Positions 33,974 to 42,898 of a DNA stretch of 64,000 nt are shown here, in pieces; within the stretch, counting starts at the first letter, position 1, and each line of letters begins with the position of its first letter. A program made the position numbers and the translations under genes. The notes beneath the pieces were generated by a model. That model worked only from the letters and a program-made list of their open reading frames with translations, was not told the DNA's origin and did no database searches. Source of the DNA: Bacillota bacterium (GTDB lineage: Bacteria > Bacillota > Clostridia > Christensenellales > Aristaeellaceae); NCBI GenBank assembly GCA_023425025.1, contig JAFADG010000032.1:62001-126000 (forward strand), written 5' to 3'.

Positions 33974-34082
33974 GTAAAGTCCCCCTTGCCACAAAGAAAT
34001 TTCGACAGATTTTCTACTTTCCCTCTGTAAACGGGGCGAATGCGCTGAAACCTGCATCTTTCTGTCAAATGTTACAGACCAA

Positions 34083-35249
34083 TTATTGGTAGTAGTCCGG
34101 ATCAAAATCGATTACGCATTCATTTCGCCCGTCAAGCTCTCTGGCAAAATCCTCGAGCTTTTGCTTGAGGGGGGAGGTATCCTTTATCTGCGGCGGAACC
34201 ATGACGTCAAACAAAAGCGTCACCCGATCGGCGTGCTGCACGCGGCGGAAATCGTGTAGCTTCAGCCGCTCATCCTGCGAGACCAAAAAGGCCTCCAGCT
34301 TGGATTGCGTTTCAAGCGAAACGGTATCGTCGGTGATGATCGGGTCCATGTGGATCAAAAGCGGAATGCTCATTTCCGCGGAGATATCCCGTTCGGCCCG
34401 GTCGATCACTTCATGTATTTTCACGATATCGGCTTTGGATGAAACCTCCGCGTGGATGGAGGCGATGCTGCGGCCCGGGCCATAATCATGGATCACCAGA
34501 TCATGCACGCCGAGAATGCCCTCATAAGAAAGCAGCTTCTCCATCAGCTTATCGTTCATCTCCCGGTTGGGCTGCGCCCCCAGCAGCCTATCCACCGTGC
34601 CCTTGCATACCTGGTAGCCTGCCCGCAGTACAAACAGCGCCACCAGCACGCCCATCCAGCCGTCCAGGCGAATGCCAAACGCCCGGTCCAACACCATGCC
34701 CAGCAGCACGCCGCCGCTGGCCAGCACGTCGGACACGGAATCCTTGCTGGCGGCCTTCAGCGGCTCGGAATCAATGGCCCGGCCCAGGCGCGCGTAAAAG
34801 AAATACAGCCATATCTTCACGAGGATGCCGGCGGATAAAAGAATCCATGCGGCCGGCGAAAAATCCGTGGCCGAGGGCGTGATGATATTGGCGACGCCTT
34901 CCTTGAACAGCTCAACGCCCATCAAAAGAATGATGACGCCCACGCCCAGGGCGCCGATATACTCCATCCGCCCATGGCCAAAGGGATGGTCCTTATCCCC
35001 CGGCTTTTGCGCAAACCTGGCGCTGACCAGGGAAACGATGGAGCCGCCGGCGTCCGACAGGTTATTGGCCGCGTCCGCCGTCACCGCCACAGAGCCCGAA
35101 AAAAGGCCGATCAAAAACTTGGTCAGGGACAGCGACAGGTTGATGATGATCCCCGCCGTAGCGCCCAGGGAGGCGTATGCCGTCCGGACCGGCTGGCTAT
35201 TAACGTCCTGATGGTTTTTCACAAAGCGTTTCAGCAACCACGCAGTCAT
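34083..35249 (-). CDS. Cation diffusion facilitator family transporter
   Basis: The 388-residue protein exports divalent metals by proton antiport. Six membrane segments carry the family metal-site motif DAANNLSDAG (N/D in helix II) and DSVSDVLASGG (helix V). The loop KPGDKDHPFGHGRMEYI is the standard CDF signature. The C-terminal cytosolic ferredoxin-like domain follows (HDLVIHDYGPGRSIASIHAEV). The NxxxD/DxxxD sets suggest Zn, Mn or Fe; the exact metal is undecided. The ATG at 35249 has GGGAGGG at six bases. No metal-responsive operator or riboswitch is evident upstream, where the divergent ileS T-box begins about 150 bp away. Confidence 0.88.
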   Translation of the reverse strand: MTAWLLKRFVKNHQDVNSQPVRTAYASLGATAGIIINLSLSLTKFLIGLFSGSVAVTADAANNLSDAGGSIVSLVSARFAQKPGDKDHPFGHGRMEYIGALGVGVIILLMGVELFKEGVANIITPSATDFSPAAWILLSAGILVKIWLYFFYARLGRAIDSEPLKAASKDSVSDVLASGGVLLGMVLDRAFGIRLDGWMGVLVALFVLRAGYQVCKGTVDRLLGAQPNREMNDKLMEKLLSYEGILGVHDLVIHDYGPGRSIASIHAEVSSKADIVKIHEVIDRAERDISAEMSIPLLIHMDPIITDDTVSLETQSKLEAFLVSQDERLKLHDFRRVQHADRVTLLFDVMVPPQIKDTSPLKQKLEDFARELDGRNECVIDFDPDYYQ

Positions 35250-35402
35250 CCGGCGCCCTCCCAAGCTAGTGTTTAAAGGATAGTATACCACAATTTTCCC
35301 GGCATGACCTGAGCGTTTCGCAAAATAATGAAGTTAGCGAGTGTTTCCCGCTGCCAGGCAGTCATTTTCCCAACAAAACAGCCGCCTTTTCCTGCAAAAC
35401 AC

Positions 35403-35430
35403 TTTACTTTTTTCCGCGGTTGGATATAAT
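35403..35430 (+). promoter_or_regulatory. Promoter of the ileS T-box leader
   Basis: TTTACT (35403-35408) and a perfect TATAAT (35425-35430) lie 16 bp apart. Transcription would begin near 35437, directly before the T-box stem I. Confidence 0.65.
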
Positions 35431-35436
35431 AGTAGG

Positions 35437-35696
35437 AAGTATATTGACCATGATGGGGACGGGTTAGGCAAACCCCTTTGCAGCGAGCCGGCGCAGGTGG
35501 AAGGCCGGCAAGGAATGCCCAACCAGATCACCCCGGAGTCTCCGGGCCGAAGGGAAACTTAAGGCACAGGCGGGCTGCTCCCGATACAGGGCTGCAAGAA
35601 TGTTTCTTGCGCAAAGGTGGGCGGCATCTGCCGCCAATCTGGGTGGTACCGCGGAGTAATCCGTCCCAAATTGCTTGGGGCGGTTTTCTTGTTTTT
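35437..35696 (+). promoter_or_regulatory. Isoleucine T-box leader with terminator
   Basis: This 260-base leader senses uncharged tRNA-Ile and controls ileS by antitermination. The T-box core TGGTACCGCGG (35644-35654) pairs with the tRNA acceptor end. The stem I base pairs GGTTAGGCA with TGCCCAACC. The specifier loop right after this stem reads AGATCA, so the specifier codon is AUC (35527-35529), matching isoleucine. The terminator is CCGTCCCAA/TTGGGGCGG with TTTTCTTGTTTTT (35661-35696). ileS begins 33 bp later. Confidence 0.9.
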
Positions 35697-35728
35697 AAGG
35701 CAATGACGATGGACACGGGAGGATTATT

Positions 35729-38700
35729 ATGTATCAAAAAGTACCCACCGACATGAATTTTGAGGCCCGCGAGCGGGAAACCGCCGCCTTTTGGAAGGAG
35801 AACGGCATCATCCAGAAGAGCTTCCACCACCGGGATGACGCCAAGGAAACCTTCTCCTTTTTCGACGGCCCGCCCACGGCCAACGGCAAGCCCCATATCG
35901 GCCACGTGCTTACCCGCTCCATCAAGGATCTGATCCCCCGCTACCAGACCATGAAGGGCAAGCGCGTTTTGCGCAAGGCCGGCTGGGATACCCATGGCCT
36001 GCCGGTGGAGCTGGAAGTTGAAAAGCACCTGGGCCTGGACGGCAAGCCCCAAATCGAGGCTTACGGCATCGAGCCCTTTATCGCCGAATGTAAAAAAAGC
36101 GTTTGGAAATACCTGCACGAGTGGGAGGAGATGTCCGAGCGCGTCGCCTTCTGGGTGGACATGGAGCACCCGTATATCACCTATGAAGACAATTATATCG
36201 AATCCGTGTGGTGGAGCCTGAAGGAGATCGCCAAGCGCGACCTTTTATACAAGGGCCACAAGGTGGTTCCCTACTGCCCCCGCTGCGGAACGGCCCTTTC
36301 CAGCCACGAGGTGGCCCAGGGCTACAAAGAGGTCAGCGACCTGAGCGCCTTTGTCCGCTTCCCCGTCAAGGGCGAACGTGATACCTACCTTTTGGCCTGG
36401 ACCACCACGCCCTGGACGCTGCCCAGCAACGTGGCGCTGTGCGTGAACGCCAAGGAGGAATATTGCCGCGTACTCGTAAACGGCCAGACCTTCATCATGG
36501 CCAAAGCACTCATCTCCGCCGTGTTCTGCGAGCATGACGCGGCCGCTGCCCAGGTTCTGGAAGTCTTCCCCGGCGAAGCGCTCAAGGGTTTGGCATACGA
36601 ACCGCTGTATAACTTCGCAAACCCCAAGGAAAAGGCCTGGTATGTGGTCTGCGACAGCTATGTCACGCTTACCGATGGCACCGGCATCGTGCACATCGCC
36701 CCGGCCTTCGGTGAAGACGACGCCCGGGTCGGCCGCGAAAACGGCCTGCCCTTTGTGCAGCTGGTGGATACCCAAGGCAAGTTCGTCGCCGGCACGCCCT
36801 GGGAAAACGTGTTCGTCAAGCAGGCCGATCCTGCCATCCTTTCTGATCTGAAAGAACGCGGCCTGCTGTTCAAAACAGCCGCCTATACCCACAATTATCC
36901 CTTCTGCTGGCGCTGCGATACGCCGCTTCTTTACTATGCACGCGCCACCTGGTTTATTCGCATGACCGCCCTTCGGGACGATCTTTTGCGCAACAACCGA
37001 AGCGTCAACTGGCTGCCGGACAACATCAAGGAAGGCCGCATGGGCAACTTCCTGGAAAACGTGGTGGACTGGGGCCTCTCCCGGGAGCGCTATTGGGGAA
37101 CCCCCCTGCCCATCTGGCTGTGCGAAGACGGCCATATGCACGTGGTGGGCTCCAAGCAGGAACTCAAAGACATGGCGGTCACGCCCTTTGAGGATGTGGA
37201 ACTGCACCGTCCCTTCATCGATCAGATTGCTTTGAAATGCCCCCACTGCGGCAAGGAGATGCGCAGGGTCAAGGAGGTCATCGACTGCTGGTACGATTCC
37301 GGCTCCATGCCCTTTGCCCAATGGCATTATCCCTTTGAAAACAAGGCGCAATTTGAGGAAAACTTCCCCGCCAACTATATCTCCGAGGCCATTGACCAGA
37401 CCCGGGGCTGGTTCTACACGCTGCTGGCCATCGGTACGCTGCTGTTCAATAAATCGCCCTTTAAAAACTGTATCGTCATGGGCCATGTGCAGGATAAGGA
37501 CGGCATCAAAATGTCCAAACACAAGGGCAACGTGGTAGACCCCTGGAGCGTGCTCAATGTGCAGGGCGCCGACGCCGTGCGCTGGTATTTCTACACCGGC
37601 GGCGCGCCCTGGCTGCCTAGCCGCTTCTATTCAGAAGCCGTATCCGAATGCCAGCGCAAGTTCATGGGCACGCTGCAAAACACCTACGCTTTCTTCGTGC
37701 TCTATGCCAACATCGACAATTTTGACCCCAAGGAGCATCCGCTTTCCAAGGCCGAGTTGTCCCTGATGGACAAATGGGTATTGAGCCGGCTGCATACCCT
37801 GATCCGCCTTGCCGAAAATGAGTTGGACAATTACCGCCTCACCGAGCCGGCCAGGGCCATCGCTGATTTTGTGGATGATTTGAGCAACTGGTACGTGCGC
37901 CGCAGCCGAGAACGCTTCTGGGGAAAGGGCATGGCCGGCGACAAGGAAGCCGCCTTCATCACTCTGTACACCGTGCTGGAGACCCTCTCCCGCCTGACCG
38001 CGCCTTTTGTGCCCTTTATGGCGGAAAACATGTACCAAAACCTGGTCCGCAGTGTGGACACAGCCGCGCCCATCAGCGTGCACCTGACCGATTTCCCCAC
38101 TTTCGACGCGGCCTTGATCGACCCGGATATGGAAAAGCAGATGTCCGCCCTCATCGATGTGGTGCAATTGGGTCGGGCCTGCCGCAACGCCGCCTCCATG
38201 AAGGTGCGTCAGCCGGTGAAGGCGCTGTATGTGAAGGGCGCCTCCTTTGCGGGCGAGTATGCGGAGCTGGCTGAAGACGAGCTGAACGTGAAGCAGGTCA
38301 TCTTCACCGAGGATGCCAGGGCCTTCACCAGCTACAAGCTCAAGCCGCAAATGCGCACCCTTGGGCCCCGCTATGGCAAGCTGCTGGGCAAGATCGGTCA
38401 GCACCTTTTGACAATGGACGGCAACGATGTGGTGGATGCCTTTGGCCGCGGCGAAACCGTATCCTTTGATCTGGACGGCACGCAGGTGACGCTGGAGAAA
38501 GACGACGTGCTGACCGAGCCCATGCAAAAGCCCGGCTTCATGGCCCTCACCGACCATGATGTCACCGTCGTGCTGGACACGAACCTGACCCCCGAGCTCA
38601 TTCAGGAAGGCTTTGTCCGCGAAGTCATCAGCAAGCTGCAAACCATGCGCAAGGACGCCGACTTTGATGTGACCGACCGCATCCACGTGACCTTTACGGC

Positions 38701-38860
38701 CGGTGAAAAGCTGACAAACGCCATCGACAGTGGCCGGGACATGATCGAAAATGGTGTATTGGCCCTGAGCCTTACCGCAGGCGAAGCTCCCGCCGGTGCC
38801 GTAGCCAAGGAATGGGATATCAACGGCGAGGCGGCCGTGCTGTCAGTGCGCCGGGCGTAA
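35729..38860 (+). CDS. ileS: Isoleucyl-tRNA synthetase (long, type 2-like)
   Basis: IleRS charges tRNA-Ile in the cytosol. The 1043-residue protein has the HIGH-class motif PPTANGKPHIGHVLTRSIKD near residue 50, the CP1 editing domain with TTPWTLPSNVAL near 230, and KMSKHKGNVVDPW (KMSKS-type) near 595. An anticodon-binding domain and a long C-terminal region follow. The length above 1000 residues and the WDTHGLPVE/EAYGIEPFIAECKKSV region resemble the IleS2 clade found in eukaryotes and some bacteria, a clade known for low mupirocin sensitivity; that property is inferred only. Ribosome-binding site GGGAGGA precedes the ATG at 35729. The gene is regulated by the T-box upstream. Confidence 0.95.
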   Translation: MYQKVPTDMNFEARERETAAFWKENGIIQKSFHHRDDAKETFSFFDGPPTANGKPHIGHVLTRSIKDLIPRYQTMKGKRVLRKAGWDTHGLPVELEVEKHLGLDGKPQIEAYGIEPFIAECKKSVWKYLHEWEEMSERVAFWVDMEHPYITYEDNYIESVWWSLKEIAKRDLLYKGHKVVPYCPRCGTALSSHEVAQGYKEVSDLSAFVRFPVKGERDTYLLAWTTTPWTLPSNVALCVNAKEEYCRVLVNGQTFIMAKALISAVFCEHDAAAAQVLEVFPGEALKGLAYEPLYNFANPKEKAWYVVCDSYVTLTDGTGIVHIAPAFGEDDARVGRENGLPFVQLVDTQGKFVAGTPWENVFVKQADPAILSDLKERGLLFKTAAYTHNYPFCWRCDTPLLYYARATWFIRMTALRDDLLRNNRSVNWLPDNIKEGRMGNFLENVVDWGLSRERYWGTPLPIWLCEDGHMHVVGSKQELKDMAVTPFEDVELHRPFIDQIALKCPHCGKEMRRVKEVIDCWYDSGSMPFAQWHYPFENKAQFEENFPANYISEAIDQTRGWFYTLLAIGTLLFNKSPFKNCIVMGHVQDKDGIKMSKHKGNVVDPWSVLNVQGADAVRWYFYTGGAPWLPSRFYSEAVSECQRKFMGTLQNTYAFFVLYANIDNFDPKEHPLSKAELSLMDKWVLSRLHTLIRLAENELDNYRLTEPARAIADFVDDLSNWYVRRSRERFWGKGMAGDKEAAFITLYTVLETLSRLTAPFVPFMAENMYQNLVRSVDTAAPISVHLTDFPTFDAALIDPDMEKQMSALIDVVQLGRACRNAASMKVRQPVKALYVKGASFAGEYAELAEDELNVKQVIFTEDARAFTSYKLKPQMRTLGPRYGKLLGKIGQHLLTMDGNDVVDAFGRGETVSFDLDGTQVTLEKDDVLTEPMQKPGFMALTDHDVTVVLDTNLTPELIQEGFVREVISKLQTMRKDADFDVTDRIHVTFTAGEKLTNAIDSGRDMIENGVLALSLTAGEAPAGAVAKEWDINGEAAVLSVRRA

Positions 38861-38911
38861 GCAGCAAATTGCGTTTTCAATCGCACCTGATCCGAAGATC
38901 AGTTGTTGACA

Positions 38912-39107
38912 CCGGCCGAAGGTCCAGGGCGATCGGAAAGCCCTGGTCGCGCCCGCAGGCGCGAAATCCTTTCTTTCCCGCCGTGAGCAAAAAGATGAAA
39001 AGTGTTTTTTGCCGATACCTGGGCTGATTATCAAGTCCTTTACAAGATTCCGCATCAGCGGATGCGGCCAAAGGGCTTTCCGATCGCCCTTTGGAAACCT
39101 TCGGCCG
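38912..39107. repeat. Inverted-repeat element, family B copy 2, enclosing a partial gene duplicate
   Basis: The left arm (about 38912-38949: CCGGCCGAAGG, GGGCGATCGGAAAGCCC) and the right arm (39066-39107, its complement with small indels) bound a segment of about 195 bp. The element shares these words with 22866-23060. Inside, at about 38993-39036, lies a sequence about three-quarters identical to the first codons of the methyltransferase gene at 39124; it would read VFFADTWADYQVLY against VFLADTWSDYEVLD. No transposase is present. Confidence 0.65.
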
Positions 39108-39123
39108 AAAAAGGAGCAATGAC

Positions 39124-39996
39124 GTGTTTCTAGCCGACACCTGGTCCGACTATGAGGTCCTTGACACAGGGGACGGGGAAAAGCTCGAGCGCTGGGGAGA
39201 CATCCTTCTGCGCCGCCCCGATCCCCAGGTCATCTGGCCCAAATCCAACCCATCTCTCTGGCAAAAGGCCCAGGCCCATTACCACCGCAGCGAAAAAGGC
39301 GGCGGCCAGTGGGAGTTCTTCGGGAAGCTGCCTGAGAAGTGGGTGATCTCCCATGGCAATCTTCAGTTTTTCGTCCGCCCCACCGGCTTTAAGCATACCG
39401 GGCTTTTTCCCGAGCAGGCGGCCAACTGGGTATGGATGTCCAACCTGTGCCTTGCGCGCGCGGCGCAAGGAAACGCCCCCAAGGTGCTGAACCTGTTTGG
39501 GTACACCGGCGGGGCGACCCTGGCCTGCGCCAGAGCCGGCGCTCAGGTCACCCATGTGGATGCCGCCAAGGGCATGATCCAGTGGGCGAAGGAAAACCGG
39601 GAGCTGTCGAAGCTGCCGGAAACCAGCTGCCGCTGGATCGTGGAGGACGCCCTGGCCTTTGTCCGCCGGGAGATCCGCCGCGGCAGCCGCTATGACGGCA
39701 TTTTAATGGACCCGCCCAGCTATGGCCGGGGCCCTAATGGCGAGGTATGGAAGCTGGAAGACGAGCTGTTTGGCCTGGTCGAAACCTGCGCCCAGGCGCT
39801 GTCCGACACCCCTTCGTTCTTTCTCATCAACAGCTATACCACCGGCTTTCAGGCCAGCGTTCTTTCCAACATCCTCCGCCTGTGCGTAGGCGCAAGGCAT
39901 GAAGGCTTGATCGACGCCCAGGAGCTGTGCCTGCCGGTTCAAAGCGGCGGCGTGCTCCCCTGCGGCGCCAGCGGGCGGTGGCAAGGCCATGTGTAA
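39124..39996 (+). CDS. Class I SAM-dependent methyltransferase (RlmI-like)
   Basis: The 290-residue enzyme has the SAM-binding motif I VLNLFGYTGGATLACARAGA near residue 120, acidic motif II THVDAAKGMIQWAKEN, and the catalytic-loop motif ILMDPPSYGRG. The DPPSYG form is characteristic of the RlmI/RlmK/YccW-type rRNA m5C or m2G methyltransferases. There is no PUA domain, so the RNA target is uncertain. A GTG at 39124 is chosen because AAGGAG lies seven bases upstream; the in-frame ATG at 39091 falls inside the repeat arm. Its stop overlaps the next gene's start by eight bases, so it is co-translated with the pseudouridine synthase, another RNA modification enzyme. Confidence 0.85.
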   Translation: MFLADTWSDYEVLDTGDGEKLERWGDILLRRPDPQVIWPKSNPSLWQKAQAHYHRSEKGGGQWEFFGKLPEKWVISHGNLQFFVRPTGFKHTGLFPEQAANWVWMSNLCLARAAQGNAPKVLNLFGYTGGATLACARAGAQVTHVDAAKGMIQWAKENRELSKLPETSCRWIVEDALAFVRREIRRGSRYDGILMDPPSYGRGPNGEVWKLEDELFGLVETCAQALSDTPSFFLINSYTTGFQASVLSNILRLCVGARHEGLIDAQELCLPVQSGGVLPCGASGRWQGHV

Positions 39997-40699
39997 CGTG
40001 GTGTATGAGGACAATCATCTGCTTGTGGTGATCAAGCCGCCGAACCTGTTGACTCAGGCAGACGCCACAGGGGATGACGACCTCCTTTCCCGCATGAAGG
40101 CCTACATCAAGGAAAAGTATCAAAAACCCGGCGATGTATACTTAGGTCTTGTACACCGCATGGACAGGCCCGTGGGCGGGCTCATCTGCCTGGCCCGCAC
40201 CTCCAAAGCGGCCGCCCGGCTGTCCAGGCAGGTATCCACCCACGAAATGGGCCGGGAATACCTGGCGGTGGCGGAAGGCGCTCTTCCGGATTCGGGAACG
40301 CTGCGCGACTTTCTTTTTAAAGATGAGGCAAGGAACATGGTTTCCACTGTTCCCGAGGGCACGCCCGGCAGCCAGCTGGCCGTTTTGCACTTTGACTGCC
40401 TGGTCAAAGCTCCGGAGGCTTCCCTTTGCCGCATCCGGCTGGAAACGGGCCGCGCCCATCAAATACGGGTACAGTTTGCCGCAAGCGGCCATCCCCTTTT
40501 GTTCGACGCAAGGTACGGCCATGGCGTGCCCGGAAAGCAAATTGCCCTGTGGGGGGCAAAGCTGACCCTCACCCACCCCACCCTGAACAAGGAGATGACC
40601 TTCTTCAGCCGGCCCCAAGGCGAACCCTGGGAACTGTACGCAAGCGCCATCGAAGCCTTTTTGCCAAAATATTCCACACCGCAAAGGAGCATGGAATGA
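39989..40699 (+). CDS. RluA-family pseudouridine synthase
   Basis: The 236-residue protein isomerises uridine in rRNA or tRNA. The catalytic aspartate is in VHRMDRPVGGLICLARTSKA (family HRLDRxTSGL). LLVVIKPPNLLTQ near the N-terminus and TGRAHQIRVQFAASGHPLL near residue 150 are further family motifs. It lacks an S4 domain. Target position cannot be assigned. It overlaps the methyltransferase gene upstream by 8 bp and tgt downstream by 4 bp (ATGA), forming an RNA-modification operon. Confidence 0.9.
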   Translation: MCNVVYEDNHLLVVIKPPNLLTQADATGDDDLLSRMKAYIKEKYQKPGDVYLGLVHRMDRPVGGLICLARTSKAAARLSRQVSTHEMGREYLAVAEGALPDSGTLRDFLFKDEARNMVSTVPEGTPGSQLAVLHFDCLVKAPEASLCRIRLETGRAHQIRVQFAASGHPLLFDARYGHGVPGKQIALWGAKLTLTHPTLNKEMTFFSRPQGEPWELYASAIEAFLPKYSTPQRSME

Positions 40700-41823
40700 G
40701 CAACCCTTTTCAATTTGAGCTGATCAAAACCTGCAAGCAGTCCGGCGCCCGGCTGGGCGTATTGCATACCCCCCACGGGGATATCCAGACCCCCGTTTAC
40801 ATGCCCGTGGGCACTGCCGCCACGGTGAAGGCCGTCATGCCCAAGGACCTGAATGAGATCGGCGCGCAAATCATACTCAGCAACACCTACCACCTACATC
40901 TGCGGCCCGGCGAAGATTTGGTCAAGGAAGCCGGCGGGCTGCACCGCTTTATGAACTGGTCAAAGCCCATCCTCACCGACAGCGGCGGGTTTCAGGTGTT
41001 TTCCCTGGCCGGCATACGCAAAATCAAGGAGGAAGGCGTCACCTTCCAAAGCCATATCGACGGCAGCCGCCGCTTTATCTCCCCGGAAGTGTCCATGCAG
41101 ATCCAACAGGACCTGGGAGCGGATATTGCCATGGCCTTTGACGTGTGCTCCCCCTACCCCTGCGATTATGAGAACGCCAAGATCAACATGGACCGCACCC
41201 ACCGCTGGGCCAAGCGCTGCCAGGCCGCCCACACGCGGGAAGACCAGGCGCTGTTTGGCATCGTACAGGGCGCGTTTTACAAGGACCTGCGGGTGGAAAG
41301 CGCCAAGGTGCTGACGGATATGGATTTTATCGGCTACGGTATCGGCGGCCTGTCCGTAGGCGAACCCAAGCCCATCATGTATGAAATGCTGGAAGAGCTG
41401 ATGCCCTATATGCCGGTGCACAAGCCCCGCTACCTGATGGGCGTCGGTTCCCCCGACTGCCTGGTGGAGGGCGTTTTGCGGGGCGTGGATATGTTCGATT
41501 GCGTGCTGGCCACCCGTGTCGCAAGAAACGGCACCATCCTGACCGGCAAAGGGCGCCTGGTGGTACGCAACGCGGACTGCGCCCGGGATTTTTCCCCGCT
41601 GGAGGAAGGCTGCGACTGCTACGCCTGCCGCAACTTTTCCAGGGCCTACATCCGCCATCTGTTCAAGGCCCAGGAGATTTTGGGCGCGCAGCTGGCCTCC
41701 ATACACAACCTGCGCTTTTTGACAAGGCTCATGGAGCAGGTGCGGGATGCCATCCGGGAAGACAGGCTGCTGGACTTCCGCAACGAATTCTTTGCGGGAT
41801 ACGACACCAGCAGAAACTTTTAA
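40696..41823 (+). CDS. tgt: tRNA-guanine(34) transglycosylase
   Basis: Tgt swaps guanine 34 for preQ1 in tRNAs with GUN anticodons, part of queuosine synthesis. The 375-residue enzyme has LTDSGGFQVFSL (substrate aspartate) and DVCSPYPCDY. GYGIGGLSVGEP follows, then the nucleophile region near DMFDCVLATRVARNG. The zinc site is CDCYACRNFSRAYIRHLF with a distal histidine. The ATG at 40696 overlaps the previous stop (ATGA) and has AAAGGAG upstream. No queA or preQ1 synthesis gene is in the window, so preQ1 may be made elsewhere or imported. Confidence 0.95.
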   Translation: MSNPFQFELIKTCKQSGARLGVLHTPHGDIQTPVYMPVGTAATVKAVMPKDLNEIGAQIILSNTYHLHLRPGEDLVKEAGGLHRFMNWSKPILTDSGGFQVFSLAGIRKIKEEGVTFQSHIDGSRRFISPEVSMQIQQDLGADIAMAFDVCSPYPCDYENAKINMDRTHRWAKRCQAAHTREDQALFGIVQGAFYKDLRVESAKVLTDMDFIGYGIGGLSVGEPKPIMYEMLEELMPYMPVHKPRYLMGVGSPDCLVEGVLRGVDMFDCVLATRVARNGTILTGKGRLVVRNADCARDFSPLEEGCDCYACRNFSRAYIRHLFKAQEILGAQLASIHNLRFLTRLMEQVRDAIREDRLLDFRNEFFAGYDTSRNF

Positions 41824-41885
41824 ACAGCTGCAGGACGTTTTTTGTTAAAGCTTCCCGTTTTCTTTCCAGGCCTTGAGAAATATCC

Positions 41886-41915
41886 CTTGCGCGCACGCAC
41901 ATTTCTTGTTATAAT
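41886..41915 (+). promoter_or_regulatory. Promoter of yajC
   Basis: TTGCGC (41886-41891) and a perfect TATAAT (41910-41915) are 18 bp apart, about 30 bases before the yajC start. Confidence 0.5.
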
Positions 41916-41951
41916 CGCATAGATAAAAACGTTGAAGGGAGACCCCCATCC

Positions 41952-42341
41952 ATGCTGAATTCAATTTTTGACTGGGCCTTTGGCCTCACCACGGCTGTTG
42001 CGGAAACCGCCGGCGCCACCGGAACCGATATCGCCGCTGATCCCACCGGCGGGCTTGTAGGCATGCTCCTGCCCATGGTACTGATCTTCGTCGTGTTCTA
42101 CTTCATGCTCATCCGCCCCCAGCGGAAAAAGGACAAGAAGGTCAAGGACATGCTGGCCAACCTGAAAGTCACCGACCGCATCTGCACCATCGGCGGCATC
42201 TACGGCACCATCGTTGCCATCAAGGATGACACGTTTACCGTAGCCGTGGGCCAGGACAATGTCAAGCTGGTGTTCGCCCGCTGGGCCATCCGCAACGTGG
42301 AAGAAGTCAGCGTGGAAAACGATTCCGAGGTGTTGGCGTAA
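41952..42341 (+). CDS. yajC: Preprotein translocase accessory subunit YajC
   Basis: YajC is a small inner-membrane protein associated with SecDF-SecYEG. The 129-residue protein has an N-terminal region with TGTDIAADPTGG and one membrane helix (MLLPMVLIFVVFYFML). The family signature IRPQRKKDKKVKDMLANLK follows, then a beta domain (GIYGTIVAIKDDTFTVAVG). The N-terminal stretch before the helix is longer than usual. GGGAGACC precedes the ATG at 41952. The position after tgt is conserved in many bacteria; secDF is not adjacent here. Confidence 0.92.
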   Translation: MLNSIFDWAFGLTTAVAETAGATGTDIAADPTGGLVGMLLPMVLIFVVFYFMLIRPQRKKDKKVKDMLANLKVTDRICTIGGIYGTIVAIKDDTFTVAVGQDNVKLVFARWAIRNVEEVSVENDSEVLA

Positions 42342-42412
42342 CTCCCCTCCATATGCATAAACCCTTCCTGTCCGGCATACATGTAAGCAAAAAGGACAGG
42401 GAGGGTTTTTTC

Positions 42413-42829
42413 ATGTCCCAGACGAAAACTGCGCCCCGCAGGCGTGCCCGTACCCACACACAAAGCGCGTGGGGCCGGATTCTCCGGGGCTTGATCGTAG
42501 CCGTTGGGGTATCGGCGGCAGGCATACTGGTATTCGCGCTTTTGATGCAGTGGCTCAAGCCGTCCGACAGCGTGATCCGCGTATTCAACCAGGTATTGAA
42601 GCTTGTTTCCATCGTCGTGGGCGTTATCGCGGCCGTAGGCCGCGGCGGGGAGAAGGGACTTTTGCGGGGGGGTGCCGTGGGCCTACTATATATGGGCTTG
42701 GGCGTCTCGCTGTACGCGCTGCTCACGGGGCAGAATCTCCCCTTCACCTCCTACCTTGGCGATCTGGGCATGGGCCTTGCCGGCGGCGGCCTTTCCGGCA
42801 TGATTCTTTCCAATCTTTCGGCAAAATGA
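42413..42829 (+). CDS. TIGR04086/YrzE-type membrane protein
   Basis: The 138-residue protein has four hydrophobic segments after a basic N-terminus (KTAPRRRARTHTQSAWGRIL). GEKGLLRGGAVGLLYMGLG in the middle is typical of the TIGR04086 family of Clostridia and Bacilli, which is often found between yajC and scfA. Function is unknown. The ATG at 42413 follows GGGAGGG at eight bases; the in-frame ATG at 42353 has no ribosome-binding site. Confidence 0.75.
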   Translation: MSQTKTAPRRRARTHTQSAWGRILRGLIVAVGVSAAGILVFALLMQWLKPSDSVIRVFNQVLKLVSIVVGVIAAVGRGGEKGLLRGGAVGLLYMGLGVSLYALLTGQNLPFTSYLGDLGMGLAGGGLSGMILSNLSAK

Positions 42830-42858
42830 TTGCAACAAAAGGAAATTCAGTGTATAAT
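42830..42858 (+). promoter_or_regulatory. Promoter of scfA
   Basis: TTGCAA (42830-42835) and a perfect TATAAT (42853-42858) are separated by 17 bp, starting one base after the previous stop codon. This gives scfA its own transcript with a leader of about 35 bases. Confidence 0.7.
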
Positions 42859-42898
42859 ACCTCCAGTCCCATGTACACGCATATGGAGGAGGATTCCC

